Below, piece by piece: positions 15,151 to 23,364 of a stretch of DNA of 64,000 nt. A program made the translations under genes and the position numbers. Origin of the DNA: VGJV01 sp964646415 (GTDB taxonomy: Bacteria > Patescibacteriota > Minisyncoccia > UBA6257 > 2-01-FULL-56-20); contig CAZYEL010000001.1 of assembly GCA_964646415.1 (NCBI GenBank), positions 1-64,000 of the forward strand. Direction: 5' to 3'. How positions within the stretch are numbered: position 1 is the first letter of the stretch; every line of letters starts with the position of its first letter. The notes beneath the pieces are model-generated. The model made no database searches, was not told where the DNA came from, and worked only from the letters and a program-made list of their open reading frames with translations.

Positions 15151-15564
15151 TCATAAAAGTGCCGAGAGGTTTCCGTTCAAAATCATCGGCTGCACCGCTT
15201 CAAGCTCCGCGCGGTACGAAATATCAGGCAACGGGTTTACGCAACATAGTTTCTTCTTCAGCACATGCGCAAACGCCATCTCGATAAGAGTGTTGCCGCC
15301 GATGTATCCGGGGATACTTTTTTTCTCGGGATTCACCACCAATACCGCATCATACGTTTTCATCGCCTCATAATACCCGCGGATAAGGTCGTCCTCGATT
15401 TTCCGCCGGGCTTTTTCCGAAGAAGACGCGTCCAGCCCCTCCCACTCGCCTAAGTGCTTCACGCCTTCGGGGATCTCTACTTCATGCCCTTGCTCAACCA
15501 ACTGATTCTTGGCTTTCAAGATATCGCTGGCCGCACTGATTGACCCACATATGATGACTTTCAC
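15151..15564 (-). CDS. Nucleoside 2-deoxyribosyltransferase-like protein
   Basis: A 137-aa single Rossmann-like domain starting with GTG at 15564. It has MKVIICGSISAA, the YDAVLVVN strand and YIGGNTLIEMAFAHVL, where the Glu matches the nucleophile of nucleoside deoxyribosyltransferases. The start codon lies one base after the encoded CCA of tRNA-His, so RNase cleavage at the tRNA 3' end would leave a leaderless mRNA. With dcd and the HD protein it forms a nucleotide-metabolism cluster. Catalysis is not certain because the family includes non-enzymatic relatives. Confidence 0.7.
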   Translation of the reverse strand: MKVIICGSISAASDILKAKNQLVEQGHEVEIPEGVKHLGEWEGLDASSSEKARRKIEDDLIRGYYEAMKTYDAVLVVNPEKKSIPGYIGGNTLIEMAFAHVLKKKLCCVNPLPDISYRAELEAVQPMILNGNLSALL

Positions 15565-15565
15565 T

Positions 15566-15640
15566 TGGGGTGCCCAACGGGAATCGAACCCGTGACGCCG
15601 CTGCCACAGAGCGGAGTTTTACCGCTAAACTATGGGCACC
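15566..15640 (-). tRNA. tRNA-His(GTG)
   Basis: Minus-strand cloverleaf: G-1 plus acceptor GTGCCCA/TGGGCAC with C73, anticodon stem CCGCT/AGCGG with loop CTGTGGC (anticodon GTG), TTCGATT T-loop and encoded CCA. The downstream NDT-like gene starts one base after CCA. Confidence 0.95.
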
Positions 15641-15686
15641 ATGCGCAAAACAGTGTAGATAATTTTGGCATTATCCGCAACCTCCC

Positions 15687-15715
15687 TTGTTTTGAGCCTC
15701 GTTTTTTCGTATGCT
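15687..15715 (+). promoter_or_regulatory. Likely ftsH promoter
   Basis: TTGTTT (15687-15692), 17-base spacer and TATGCT (15710-15715). The start codon is 43 bases further on. Confidence 0.5.
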
Positions 15716-15758
15716 TAACCCGTCCTAAGTTCTAATGGCTAATTTCTAATCACTCCCC

Positions 15759-17591
15759 ATGTCCAACGTCGCCAAAAATGTTCTCTGGGCTATCGTCACC
15801 CTGTTTTTTGTGTCCCTCGTGTTTTCTTCCTTTGCAGGGAACGCCCCCTCGCCTGAAAAATTAAGCTTGAGCCAACTCGCGCAGCGCGTGGCCGCAGGCG
15901 AGGTAAAAGAAATCGCCGTGAACGGCGATGACCTTGTCATCAAACTCCAAAATGACAAGACTGCCAATTCGAAAAAAGAAACGGAAGCGGGACTCACGGA
16001 AACTTTCAAAAACCTGGGCGTGTCCGCCGACGCGATTCAAAAAGTAAGCGTGACCGTGCAGGGCCCTTCGGGGTTCCAATTTTGGGCGGGTATTCTTATC
16101 CCCACGCTTCTTCCTATTTTCGCCATCGGCTTCTTCTTCTGGCTTATGTTCCGGCAGGCGCGCACGGGAGCAAGCCAGGCGTTCAGCTTCGGCCGGTCAA
16201 ACGTCCGCCTTACCGCACCCGACAAGGAGAAAGTGCTTTTCAAGGACGTCGCAGGGCTCAAGGAAGCGAAAGAAGAACTTTTTGAAGTCGTCGACTTTCT
16301 CAAAAACCCGAAGAAGTTTCTCGACCTCGGCGCGCGCATTCCCCGCGGCGTGCTTTTGATGGGCCCTCCCGGCACGGGGAAGACGCTCGTCGCGCGGGCA
16401 GTCGCAGGCGAGTCAAGCGTTCCTTTCTTCCACCTTTCCGCCTCAGAATTCGTGGAGATGTTCGTAGGCGTGGGCGCCTCGCGCACGCGCGATGCGTTCG
16501 CCGTGGCGAAAAAAGCCGCACCCGCGATTCTCTTTATCGACGAGATTGACGCCGTCGGCCGCCAGCGCGGCGCGGGTTTGGGCGGCGGGAACGACGAGCG
16601 AGAGCAAACCTTGAACCAAATCCTTGTCGAGCTCGACGGCTTCGACCGCGACACGCGCGTCATCGTGCTTGCGGCGACAAACCGTCCCGACATCCTTGAC
16701 CCCGCGCTTCTCCGGCCCGGACGATTCGACCGGCGCGTAGTACTCGACCTCCCCGACCTCAATGACCGCGAGGCAATACTTAAAATTCACGCGCGGGGAA
16801 AAGCAATCGCCTCCTCGGTAGATCTCCGAAAAGTTGCCGTACGCACTCCGGGGTTTTCCGGCGCAGACCTTGCCAATCTAATGAACGAAGGGGCGATTCT
16901 TGCCGCGCGGGAAAATAAGAAAGAAATTGGCCAAAACGAATTCTTCAGCGCCGTCGAGAAGGTACTCCTCGGCCCCGAGCGGAAAAGCCGCGCCATCAGC
17001 CCCCGCGAGAAAGAAATCACCGCGTACCACGAAGCAGGGCACGCCCTTGCTGCCGCATCCCTTAAAGACGCCGACCCCGTGCATAAGGTTTCCATCATCA
17101 GCCGCGGTATGGCGGGCGGCTACACCATGAAACTCCCCATCGAGGAACAGCACCTCCGCACGCGGCGGCAATTCCTCACCGACCTCGCTATGATGATGGG
17201 CGGCTACGTGTCGGAAAAACTTACATTTGGCGACGTTTCAACCGGCGCCTCAAACGACTTGCGGCAAGCGACGGAACTCGCACGGCGGCTTGTCACCAAA
17301 TACGGCATGAGCGAAATGGGACCCCAAACCTTCGGCAAAGCTGAAGAGCTCGTGTTCCTCGGGCGCGAGATTGCCATGGAAAAAGACTACTCGGAAAAAG
17401 TGGCGGCACAGATTGACGAAGAAGTGCGCTCCTTTATCACGGGCGCCTACGCCACCGCCGAGAAGCTTTTGAAGACCCACAAGGCGGCGCTCAAGGCAAT
17501 CGCCACAACGCTTGTCGAGAAAGAAACGCTCGAGCAGGAAGAATTCCTCGCAGTTTTGAAACCCTTCAAAATCAAACCGGTGGCGGCATAG
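15759..17591 (+). CDS. ftsH: ATP-dependent zinc metalloprotease FtsH
   Basis: A 610-aa membrane AAA+ protease degrading membrane and regulatory proteins. Two membrane helices (about 5-28 and 107-130) flank a periplasmic-side segment. Then come Walker A GPPGTGKT (about 202), pore loop region FVEMFVGVGASR, Walker B FIDEIDAVG, second region of homology TNRPDILDPALLRPGRFDR, and the zinc site HEAGH (about 424) with a later Asp ligand. It is slightly shorter than E. coli FtsH. It stands alone between tRNA genes with its own promoter. Confidence 0.97.
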   Translation: MSNVAKNVLWAIVTLFFVSLVFSSFAGNAPSPEKLSLSQLAQRVAAGEVKEIAVNGDDLVIKLQNDKTANSKKETEAGLTETFKNLGVSADAIQKVSVTVQGPSGFQFWAGILIPTLLPIFAIGFFFWLMFRQARTGASQAFSFGRSNVRLTAPDKEKVLFKDVAGLKEAKEELFEVVDFLKNPKKFLDLGARIPRGVLLMGPPGTGKTLVARAVAGESSVPFFHLSASEFVEMFVGVGASRTRDAFAVAKKAAPAILFIDEIDAVGRQRGAGLGGGNDEREQTLNQILVELDGFDRDTRVIVLAATNRPDILDPALLRPGRFDRRVVLDLPDLNDREAILKIHARGKAIASSVDLRKVAVRTPGFSGADLANLMNEGAILAARENKKEIGQNEFFSAVEKVLLGPERKSRAISPREKEITAYHEAGHALAAASLKDADPVHKVSIISRGMAGGYTMKLPIEEQHLRTRRQFLTDLAMMMGGYVSEKLTFGDVSTGASNDLRQATELARRLVTKYGMSEMGPQTFGKAEELVFLGREIAMEKDYSEKVAAQIDEEVRSFITGAYATAEKLLKTHKAALKAIATTLVEKETLEQEEFLAVLKPFKIKPVAA

Positions 17592-17649
17592 TGTGATGCA
17601 CTAAAGGGAGTGCAGAGTACTTCCTTCCGAAAACTCTCAATGTCTAACT

Positions 17650-17723
17650 TGGTCGGCCTGGAAGGAATCGAACCTTCGTCAGACGTGTATAAGACGTCGG
17701 CTTTACCATTAAGCTACAGGCCG
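17650..17723 (-). tRNA. tRNA-Ile(TAT)
   Basis: Minus-strand cloverleaf: acceptor CGGCCTG/CAGGCCG, D-stem GCTT/AAGC, anticodon stem GACGT/ACGTC with loop CTTATAC (anticodon TAT), T-arm GAAGG/CCTTC with TTCGATT, discriminator A and encoded CCA. A UAU anticodon reads AUA directly, unlike the lysidine-modified CAU tRNA of most bacteria. Confidence 0.92.
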
Positions 17724-17847
17724 GCACTCCTATTTCTACCCGCCCTCGCTGCCAATTTCAAGACAATCGCTCTGCCGTCGAGCTGCGGACCGTTTGTCTT
17801 CTAGTGGTACCCTCGCCAGCGCGAATTTTAAGGCAGCTCTGTGTCGC

Positions 17848-17869
17848 TACCTACCACATACTACCTACT
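17848..17869. repeat. 22-base intergenic repeat
   Basis: Exact reverse complement of a 22-base piece of the folD-glyA gap (within 12341-12370), built of CTACCTAC units. It lies just downstream of the coiled-coil gene. Confidence 0.8.
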
Positions 17870-17871
17870 CT

Positions 17872-18459
17872 CTATTGCTTTACTATCGCGTCAAACCGGT
17901 CCATTGCCTGACCAGCTTGGCCATTGAAGGTGTTGATTGCCTGCACTTCCGCGTTAATCTGGTTCACCAGCACTGCCACCTGCTTCGCCGAACCCGGCAC
18001 TCCATTGAATCGGTTCTTCAAGGCCTGAAGAAGATCGCTCAAGTAGTTGCTGTAATTAATGAGCTTGTTCAGAAGCGCAAGACGGCTCGCGATAGACTCA
18101 AGCGCCGCTTGCCGCGCTTCGAACGACTGGATCCCCGAGAGCGCTTTCGTCATCACGCCAATTTCATCCGCGAGCGCCACCGCTTGATTGCGGATATCCT
18201 CGCTCTTTTTTGCGGCATCAAACGTGATGGCGAGCGCGTCGGAGAATTTCCCCTCCTTATCGAGCGCGCTGATTTTCTCAATATTTTTCCTGGAATCATT
18301 CGAAAGGTTCACAATATTTTGCGCAATCAGCGCACCCCGAAGACGGGCATCCTGAAACTCCGAAGGAATCCCTTGGGAAAAAGAAAAGAGGCGGCTCGCG
18401 CCATATCCCCCCAGCACGATTACAGCAAATACTGCAAATATTGTGGTTCGACGCGACAT
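17872..18459 (-). CDS. Membrane-anchored helical protein
   Basis: A 195-aa protein starting at the ATG at 18459 (MSRRTTIFAVFAVIVLGGYG). Positively charged residues precede one membrane helix, then about 150 residues of mostly amphipathic helix (SNDSRKNIEKISALDKEGK, SFEARQAALESIASRLALL) that could form a coiled coil or four-helix bundle. Predicted anchored with the helical part outside. No family recognised. An upstream extension to 18567 overlaps the divergent promoter of the HTH-LAGLIDADG gene and is unlikely. Confidence 0.7.
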   Translation of the reverse strand: MSRRTTIFAVFAVIVLGGYGASRLFSFSQGIPSEFQDARLRGALIAQNIVNLSNDSRKNIEKISALDKEGKFSDALAITFDAAKKSEDIRNQAVALADEIGVMTKALSGIQSFEARQAALESIASRLALLNKLINYSNYLSDLLQALKNRFNGVPGSAKQVAVLVNQINAEVQAINTFNGQAGQAMDRFDAIVKQ

Positions 18460-18533
18460 ACGTTTGCTCTCTTTGTACCGCATCCCGGGGAAAAACGCAA
18501 CAAGAAGCGGAAGCCGAACTGGCTCATACGGTA

Positions 18534-18542
18534 TGGTATAAT
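18534..18542 (+). promoter_or_regulatory. Extended -10 promoter of the second HTH-LAGLIDADG gene
   Basis: TGGTATAAT: an extended TGn plus a perfect TATAAT (18537-18542), ending 6 bases before the ATG at 18549. No good -35 is visible. The mRNA should be leaderless. Confidence 0.75.
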
Positions 18543-18548
18543 GGTGAT

Positions 18549-19217
18549 ATGGTAAGAAATCCAACACTACGAGAACAAGCGGGAAAGTTGAGGCAAGACG
18601 GATACTCGTACAACATGATCAACGAAAAAATCGGGGTTTCTAAAAGCACGCTGAGCGATTGGTTCAGAGATAAACCCTTTACCCCCAACCAAGAGGTTCT
18701 CCAGCGAATCCAATATGGCCCGATAAAGTCTGGGGCGTTGAAACATAATAAGAAAGTTGAAGAAGTCCGGAAGCTCCGCGAGGAAGGGGTACGAGAAATC
18801 GGAGCACTCACGAGGAGAGATTTGTGGTTACTGGGAATAGGACTCTATATCGGTGAAGGGTCAAAAACTCACGACATAATACGAGTTATCAACTCCGACC
18901 CAAAGGTCATTAAATTAATGATGCGCTGGTTTCAAGAGGCGTGTAATGTAGAAAAAGGAAATATCACAGTGAGACTCTTCCTCTATCCGGACAACGATCT
19001 GCGCGAGTGCACAGAATATTGGCGAAAAATTACCGGCCTCCCTTTCGCAAGTTTTAGGAAACCTCAAATCGACCAGCGGGCGAATAAATCCGACTTAAAT
19101 AAGAGAAAGTTGCCTTACGGCACTGCGCACGTTACCATTGTGTGCGGGAATGACCCTTCTAAAGGAGTGAGGCTCCATAGAAAAATAATGGGCTGGATCG
19201 CAGGCGCACTTTCCTAG
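18549..19217 (+). CDS. HTH plus LAGLIDADG-like protein next to tRNA-Gly
   Basis: A 222-aa paralogue of the protein at 6801-7496. The N-terminal HTH reads LRQDGYSYNMINEKIGVSK with STLSDWF. The first LAGLIDADG-like helix is LWLLGIGLYIGEGSK and a second degenerate one is HRKIMGWIAGAL. Shared internal marks include INSDPKVIKLMMRWF versus TNSDPFLVQAFLKFL, and KLPYGT versus RLPYGT. It ends 15 bases before tRNA-Gly on the same strand, the same arrangement as its paralogue and tRNA-Phe. Endonuclease activity is inferred from the kept acidic residue (GEG). Confidence 0.8.
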   Translation: MVRNPTLREQAGKLRQDGYSYNMINEKIGVSKSTLSDWFRDKPFTPNQEVLQRIQYGPIKSGALKHNKKVEEVRKLREEGVREIGALTRRDLWLLGIGLYIGEGSKTHDIIRVINSDPKVIKLMMRWFQEACNVEKGNITVRLFLYPDNDLRECTEYWRKITGLPFASFRKPQIDQRANKSDLNKRKLPYGTAHVTIVCGNDPSKGVRLHRKIMGWIAGALS

Positions 19218-19232
19218 CTAGAGAAAACAAAC

Positions 19233-19303
19233 GCGGGCGTAGTATAGTGGTAGTACGGAACCCTTCCAAGGTTCAGGTACGGGTTCAATTCCCGTCGCCC
19301 GCT
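19233..19303 (+). tRNA. tRNA-Gly(TCC)
   Basis: Acceptor GCGGGCG/CGCCCGC, anticodon stem GAACC/GGTTC with loop CTTCCAA (anticodon TCC), TTCAATT T-loop, discriminator T, no CCA. It converges with tyrS, whose stop is 3 bases away. No intron. Confidence 0.94.
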
Positions 19304-19306
19304 CCC

Positions 19307-20533
19307 TTACAAAACTTTCACGCGAAAGAAGTGCCGTTTACCAATTTTTATAACATCGCCATCTTTCAAAAAAGCGCTCGCAGCCCACGGATTTCTCACT
19401 CTTACAATCTTGGATCCTTGCGTCACTTGGATAGCCCCTTGCTGAATTAGCCTTTGGACACTACTTTTGGTCGCCACTACTCCGGTTTTCAAAATAACAT
19501 CACGGAACTTTTTTTCCTTTGTGAGATTAACCTGTAGCAAAGGCAAGTCCGACAACATAATTGCTTCCTTCCGCGAAAAGAGCGCGTTGAATTTTTCCGC
19601 TGCCGCCACCGCCTCCTTCTCCCCGTGATAACGCCCAACCACCGCATGGGCAAGTTTCTCCTTAATGTCTTTCGGATTCGCGCGCCGGTCCGCGAGCGCG
19701 CGCTCAAACTCTTTTATTTCAGGCTCCGGAACTTCGGTTGCGAGCGTAAAGTAACGCACGATGAGCGAATCTGGAATGGACATCACCTTCCCAAACATTT
19801 CTGCGGGCTTTTCGTCTAAGCTTATGTAGTTGCCGAGACTCTTGCTCATTTTCTTTACTCCATCCAACCCTTCAAGCAAAGAAGTGGTCATAACATCCTG
19901 TTCCCCCATCCCGAAGTGCCGCTGTACGCGACGCCCCATGAGCAAGTTAAAAAGCTGGTCTGTCCCCCCAAGTTCCACGTCTGCTTCCACTTTCACCGAA
20001 TCATATCCCTGGAGCAAAGGGTACATGACCTCTAGAAGAGTGACATCCTGATCCGCGCGAAGACGCTTCCTAAAATCAGCACGCCGTAAAACCTGCTGTA
20101 TGCTGCCGGCGCTCGCGAGCTGTATCAGTTTCCCCACTCCTTCAGTCGCGAACCACTCGCTGTTGTGCCGAATTTCCACCTTCTTGATGTCCAATATCGT
20201 GCCCGCGTGAGCCACATATTTCTTTTGATTTGTGGCAATTTCTTTTTCGCTCAATACCTTCCGCGTCTCGGATCTTCCAGACGGATCTCCCACCTGCGCC
20301 GTAAAGTCCCCGATGATAAGAACTATGGTGTGGTCAAGCTCCTGAAACTCGCGGAGCTTCCAGAGCACCACCGCGTGCCCAAGATGCAAATCCGGCGACG
20401 TGGGGTCAATTCCCAATTTCACTCGCAACTTCCTTCCGCTTCGGAGCGCCTCGGCAAGATGTCCGCGGTCAATAACTTTCTCCACGTTTCGCGCGAGGAG
20501 ATGCTCAATTCTTTTTTCATCCACTTTCGCCAT
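19307..20533 (-). CDS. tyrS: Tyrosyl-tRNA synthetase
   Basis: A 408-aa class I synthetase starting at the ATG at 20533. Seen: the HIGH-type motif HLGH in PTSPDLHLGHAVVL, GDFTAQVGDPSGRSETR, VELGGTDQLFNLLMGR, the KMSKS loop (VKKMSKSLGN) and a C-terminal S4-like RNA-binding part (VQRLIQQGAIQVTQGSK). This domain order fits the TyrZ-like branch. A TATAGA hexamer 9 bases before the ATG suggests a very short leader. Confidence 0.95.
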   Translation of the reverse strand: MAKVDEKRIEHLLARNVEKVIDRGHLAEALRSGRKLRVKLGIDPTSPDLHLGHAVVLWKLREFQELDHTIVLIIGDFTAQVGDPSGRSETRKVLSEKEIATNQKKYVAHAGTILDIKKVEIRHNSEWFATEGVGKLIQLASAGSIQQVLRRADFRKRLRADQDVTLLEVMYPLLQGYDSVKVEADVELGGTDQLFNLLMGRRVQRHFGMGEQDVMTTSLLEGLDGVKKMSKSLGNYISLDEKPAEMFGKVMSIPDSLIVRYFTLATEVPEPEIKEFERALADRRANPKDIKEKLAHAVVGRYHGEKEAVAAAEKFNALFSRKEAIMLSDLPLLQVNLTKEKKFRDVILKTGVVATKSSVQRLIQQGAIQVTQGSKIVRVRNPWAASAFLKDGDVIKIGKRHFFRVKVL

Positions 20534-20615
20534 AACCTCTATTCTATACGAAAACCCCCGCCAGTCCATGGACTGGCGGGGCGAATCCTCACAGCTGACA
20601 GGCGCGCACGCGCAA

Positions 20616-21197
20616 TTACGACTTCTTCACAATTTGGTCAATCAAGCCGTACTCTTTCGCTTCCGCGGCGGTCATGTAGAAATCGCGGTCGGTGTCTTTC
20701 TCTATTTTCCCGATAGCCTGTCCCGTGTGCTTCGCGAGAATCTGGTTGATGTTGTCTTTAATCTTAATAATGTGCCGCGCGGTGATTTCCACTTCGGTTG
20801 CCTGGCCCTCGGCGCCACCCATGACCTGGTGCAGAAGAATTTCCGAGTTTGGCAACGTGAAGCGCTTCCCCTTCTTTCCCGCAGCGAGCAGCACCGCGCC
20901 CATTGACGCCGCCATGCCTACGCACATCGTAACCACATCCGGCTTCACATACTGCATCGTGTCGTAAATCGCCATTCCCGCCGTTACCGACCCGCCGGGA
21001 GTATTCAGGTACAACTTAATATCTTTTTTCGAATCCTCATGCTCAAGGAACAGTAACTGGGCAATCACATTATTTGCCACCGCATCATTCACGGGTCCTC
21101 CCAAAAAAATGATGCGCTCTTTGAGAAGGCGGGAATAAATGTCGTACGCCCGTTCGCCATACTGGCTTTTTTCGATAACGGTGGGGATAAGATTCAT
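20616..21197 (-). CDS. clpP: ATP-dependent Clp protease proteolytic subunit
   Basis: A 193-aa serine protease, the usual ClpP core length, starting at the ATG at 21197 (MNLIPTVIEKSQYGERAYDIYSRLL). Catalytic Ser is in GMAASMGAVLL, His in NSEILLHQVMGG, and Asp follows in the DRDFYMTAAEAKEYGLID region. It forms the tetradecamer used by ClpX or ClpC. Fourteen in-frame codons upstream fall inside the fold-back repeat at 21206-21334 and are probably not translated. Confidence 0.95.
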   Translation of the reverse strand: MNLIPTVIEKSQYGERAYDIYSRLLKERIIFLGGPVNDAVANNVIAQLLFLEHEDSKKDIKLYLNTPGGSVTAGMAIYDTMQYVKPDVVTMCVGMAASMGAVLLAAGKKGKRFTLPNSEILLHQVMGGAEGQATEVEITARHIIKIKDNINQILAKHTGQAIGKIEKDTDRDFYMTAAEAKEYGLIDQIVKKS

Positions 21198-21205
21198 CTT
21201 GGCAT

Positions 21206-21334
21206 AAATCCGAAACTCTAATTTCGAAATCCTAAACAAATGACAAATTCTAAACTCGAATGCTCCAAACTTTGGAATTTAGATATTCGTGTTTGGAATT
21301 TGTTTAGAGTTTCGTGTTTCGATATTCGGATTTT
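21206..21334. repeat. Fold-back MITE-like element between hppA and clpP
   Basis: About 129 bp of AT-rich sequence whose left arm (aaatccgaaac..., cgaaatcctaaacaaat) is imperfectly mirrored by its right arm (...tttcgatattcggatttt). It contains no ORF. Two 17-base blocks, AAATCCGAATATCGAAA (reverse strand) and CGAAATCCTAAACAAAT, are identical to the left end of the S23-type element at 40358-40845. Its right end supplies the stop codon of hppA. Confidence 0.75.
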
Positions 21335-23351
21335 ACAGGAAGGGTACTAGAAGTAAAGCAATGATGTTTATGATTTTGATCACCGGGTTGATTGCGGGAC
21401 CAGCCGTGTCTTTATAAGGGTCGCCCACCGTATCGCCGGTCACCGCCGCTTTATGCGCCTGCGAACCCTTCCCGCCAAAATTCCCTTCTTCGATATATTT
21501 CTTCGCATTGTCCCATGCAGCACCGCCGGACGTCATCGAGAGCGCGACGAAAAGCCCCGTCACAATCGAACCGAGGAGCAGCCCTCCCAACGCCTTGGGT
21601 CCCATAGTGAATGCGACCACAATCGGGATTGCCACCGGCAAGAGCGCAGGAATCACCATCTCCTTAATCGCCGCGCGCGTCACGATGTCCACGCATTTCG
21701 CATAATCCGGTTTCGCGGTCCCCGCCATGATCCCCGGAATTTCTTTAAACTGCCTCCGTACTTCCTGCACCACGCTCCCCGCAGCTTTCCCCACGGCACG
21801 CATGGAGATTGAAGCGAATAAATAAGGGATCAGCCCCCCAATCAAAAGCCCGGCAATTACCTTGGGGTCGGTAAGGTCGAAAGACTGTCCCGCGTGCCGC
21901 GCGCCGAGATCGTGTACGTAGGAGGCGAAGAGCACTACCGCCGCAAGCCCTGCCGAACCGATCGCATACCCTTTCGTCACCGCCTTTGTCGTATTCCCCA
22001 CCGAGTCAAGCGCGTCCGTAACTTCCCGCACCGATTCCGGAAGCCCCGCCATTTCCGCAATACCGCCCGCATTGTCCGTAATCGGGCCGAACGCATCAAT
22101 CGCAACAACAATGCCCGTCATCGAGAGCATGCTCATTACCGCAAGCGCCACGCCGTAGAGTCCTGCCGCAGCGTACGAACCGAGTATGCCTCCCACAATC
22201 ACTAAAATCGGAAGCGCGGTCGCCTCCATCCCCACGGAGAGTCCCGCGATGATATTCGTGCCATGGCCGGTTTCGGATGCCTGCGCAATCGAGCGCACGG
22301 GACGGAACTTCTTTGAAGTGTAGTACTCGGTAATCAGCACAATGAGCGCGGTAACCGCAACTCCTATCGCCATCGGGACGAAAAGCTCCCACCGCCCCAA
22401 TTCAAACGCCCCCGAAAAGCGCGCACTCACAAACCAAAATCCGGCGAGTGAGAGCACGCTTGAACTGATAAGCCCTTTGTAGAGCGCCCCCATAATATTT
22501 GCGCTTTTTGCAGGGCTGCCCGCAACGCCTTGTTTATCGGCGGGCAAGCGCACAAAAAATATCCCCAGCACCGAGGCAATGGCCGCGATACCTCCCATAA
22601 CGAGAGGCAATGTGACTGCCACCGCGTTCCCAGGGAACGTAAGCGCCCCCAGGATCATTGCCGCAATAGCGGTGACTGCATATGTTTCAAAAAGGTCCGC
22701 CGCCATCCCCGCACAGTCGCCCACATTGTCGCCCACATTATCCGCAATCACCGCAGGATTCCGCGGGTCGTCCTCCGGAATCCCCGCCTCCACTTTCCCC
22801 ACAAGGTCTGCTCCCACATCCGCTCCTTTTGTGAAAATTCCGCCGCCCAAACGGGCAAACACGGAAATCAAACTGCCGCCGAATCCAAGGCCGATGAGCG
22901 CATTCACATCTCTCGTCGCCGCATAAAACCCGGTGACCGCGAGAAGTGCCAATCCCACCACAAGGAGCCCGGTGACCGCTCCCCCCTCGAATGCCACCGC
23001 GAGCGCCTCGCGCAACCCGCGCTTCGCGGCCTCGGCGGTTTTCACATTCGCGCGCACCGATACGTTCATTCCCACATACCCGGCCACGCCCGAAGCAATC
23101 GCGCCAATGACAAAACCAATCATCGTTGCTTTATTCACCAGCACACCTATAACCACCGCCACAATCACCGCAACCACCGCAATGGTTGTGTACTGACGGT
23201 TCAGATATGCTTTTGCGCCGGTCCGTATCGCACTTGCAATTTCCTCCATCCGCTCATCCCCCCGCGCCCGCTTCGCAACACGCCTCCCCAACCATGCCGC
23301 CGCGACTATAGATACCACACTCGCCCACACCGCAAACGTGACTGCTGACAT
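21333..23351 (-). CDS. hppA: Membrane-bound proton-translocating pyrophosphatase
   Basis: A 672-aa polytopic protein (about 15-16 helices) that couples PPi hydrolysis to H+ (or Na+) pumping. Catalytic motifs: GGGIFTKGADVGADLVGKVE, IPEDDPRNPAVIADNVGDNVGDCAG and DNAKKYIEEG near the end. The position that separates K+-dependent from K+-independent enzymes reads GNTTKAVTKG, with Lys as in the K+-independent class. It follows nusA by 13 bases on the same strand. For an organism with few energy pathways it would conserve energy from biosynthetic PPi; that role is inference. Confidence 0.95.
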   Translation of the reverse strand: MSAVTFAVWASVVSIVAAAWLGRRVAKRARGDERMEEIASAIRTGAKAYLNRQYTTIAVVAVIVAVVIGVLVNKATMIGFVIGAIASGVAGYVGMNVSVRANVKTAEAAKRGLREALAVAFEGGAVTGLLVVGLALLAVTGFYAATRDVNALIGLGFGGSLISVFARLGGGIFTKGADVGADLVGKVEAGIPEDDPRNPAVIADNVGDNVGDCAGMAADLFETYAVTAIAAMILGALTFPGNAVAVTLPLVMGGIAAIASVLGIFFVRLPADKQGVAGSPAKSANIMGALYKGLISSSVLSLAGFWFVSARFSGAFELGRWELFVPMAIGVAVTALIVLITEYYTSKKFRPVRSIAQASETGHGTNIIAGLSVGMEATALPILVIVGGILGSYAAAGLYGVALAVMSMLSMTGIVVAIDAFGPITDNAGGIAEMAGLPESVREVTDALDSVGNTTKAVTKGYAIGSAGLAAVVLFASYVHDLGARHAGQSFDLTDPKVIAGLLIGGLIPYLFASISMRAVGKAAGSVVQEVRRQFKEIPGIMAGTAKPDYAKCVDIVTRAAIKEMVIPALLPVAIPIVVAFTMGPKALGGLLLGSIVTGLFVALSMTSGGAAWDNAKKYIEEGNFGGKGSQAHKAAVTGDTVGDPYKDTAGPAINPVIKIINIIALLLVPFL

Positions 23352-23364
23352 AACAATCTTTTAG

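Noticed and set aside
21198..21239. ClpP N-terminal extension of 14 residues
   Set aside because: It is encoded by the fold-back repeat edge and absent from ClpP proteins; the ATG at 21197 fits the family.
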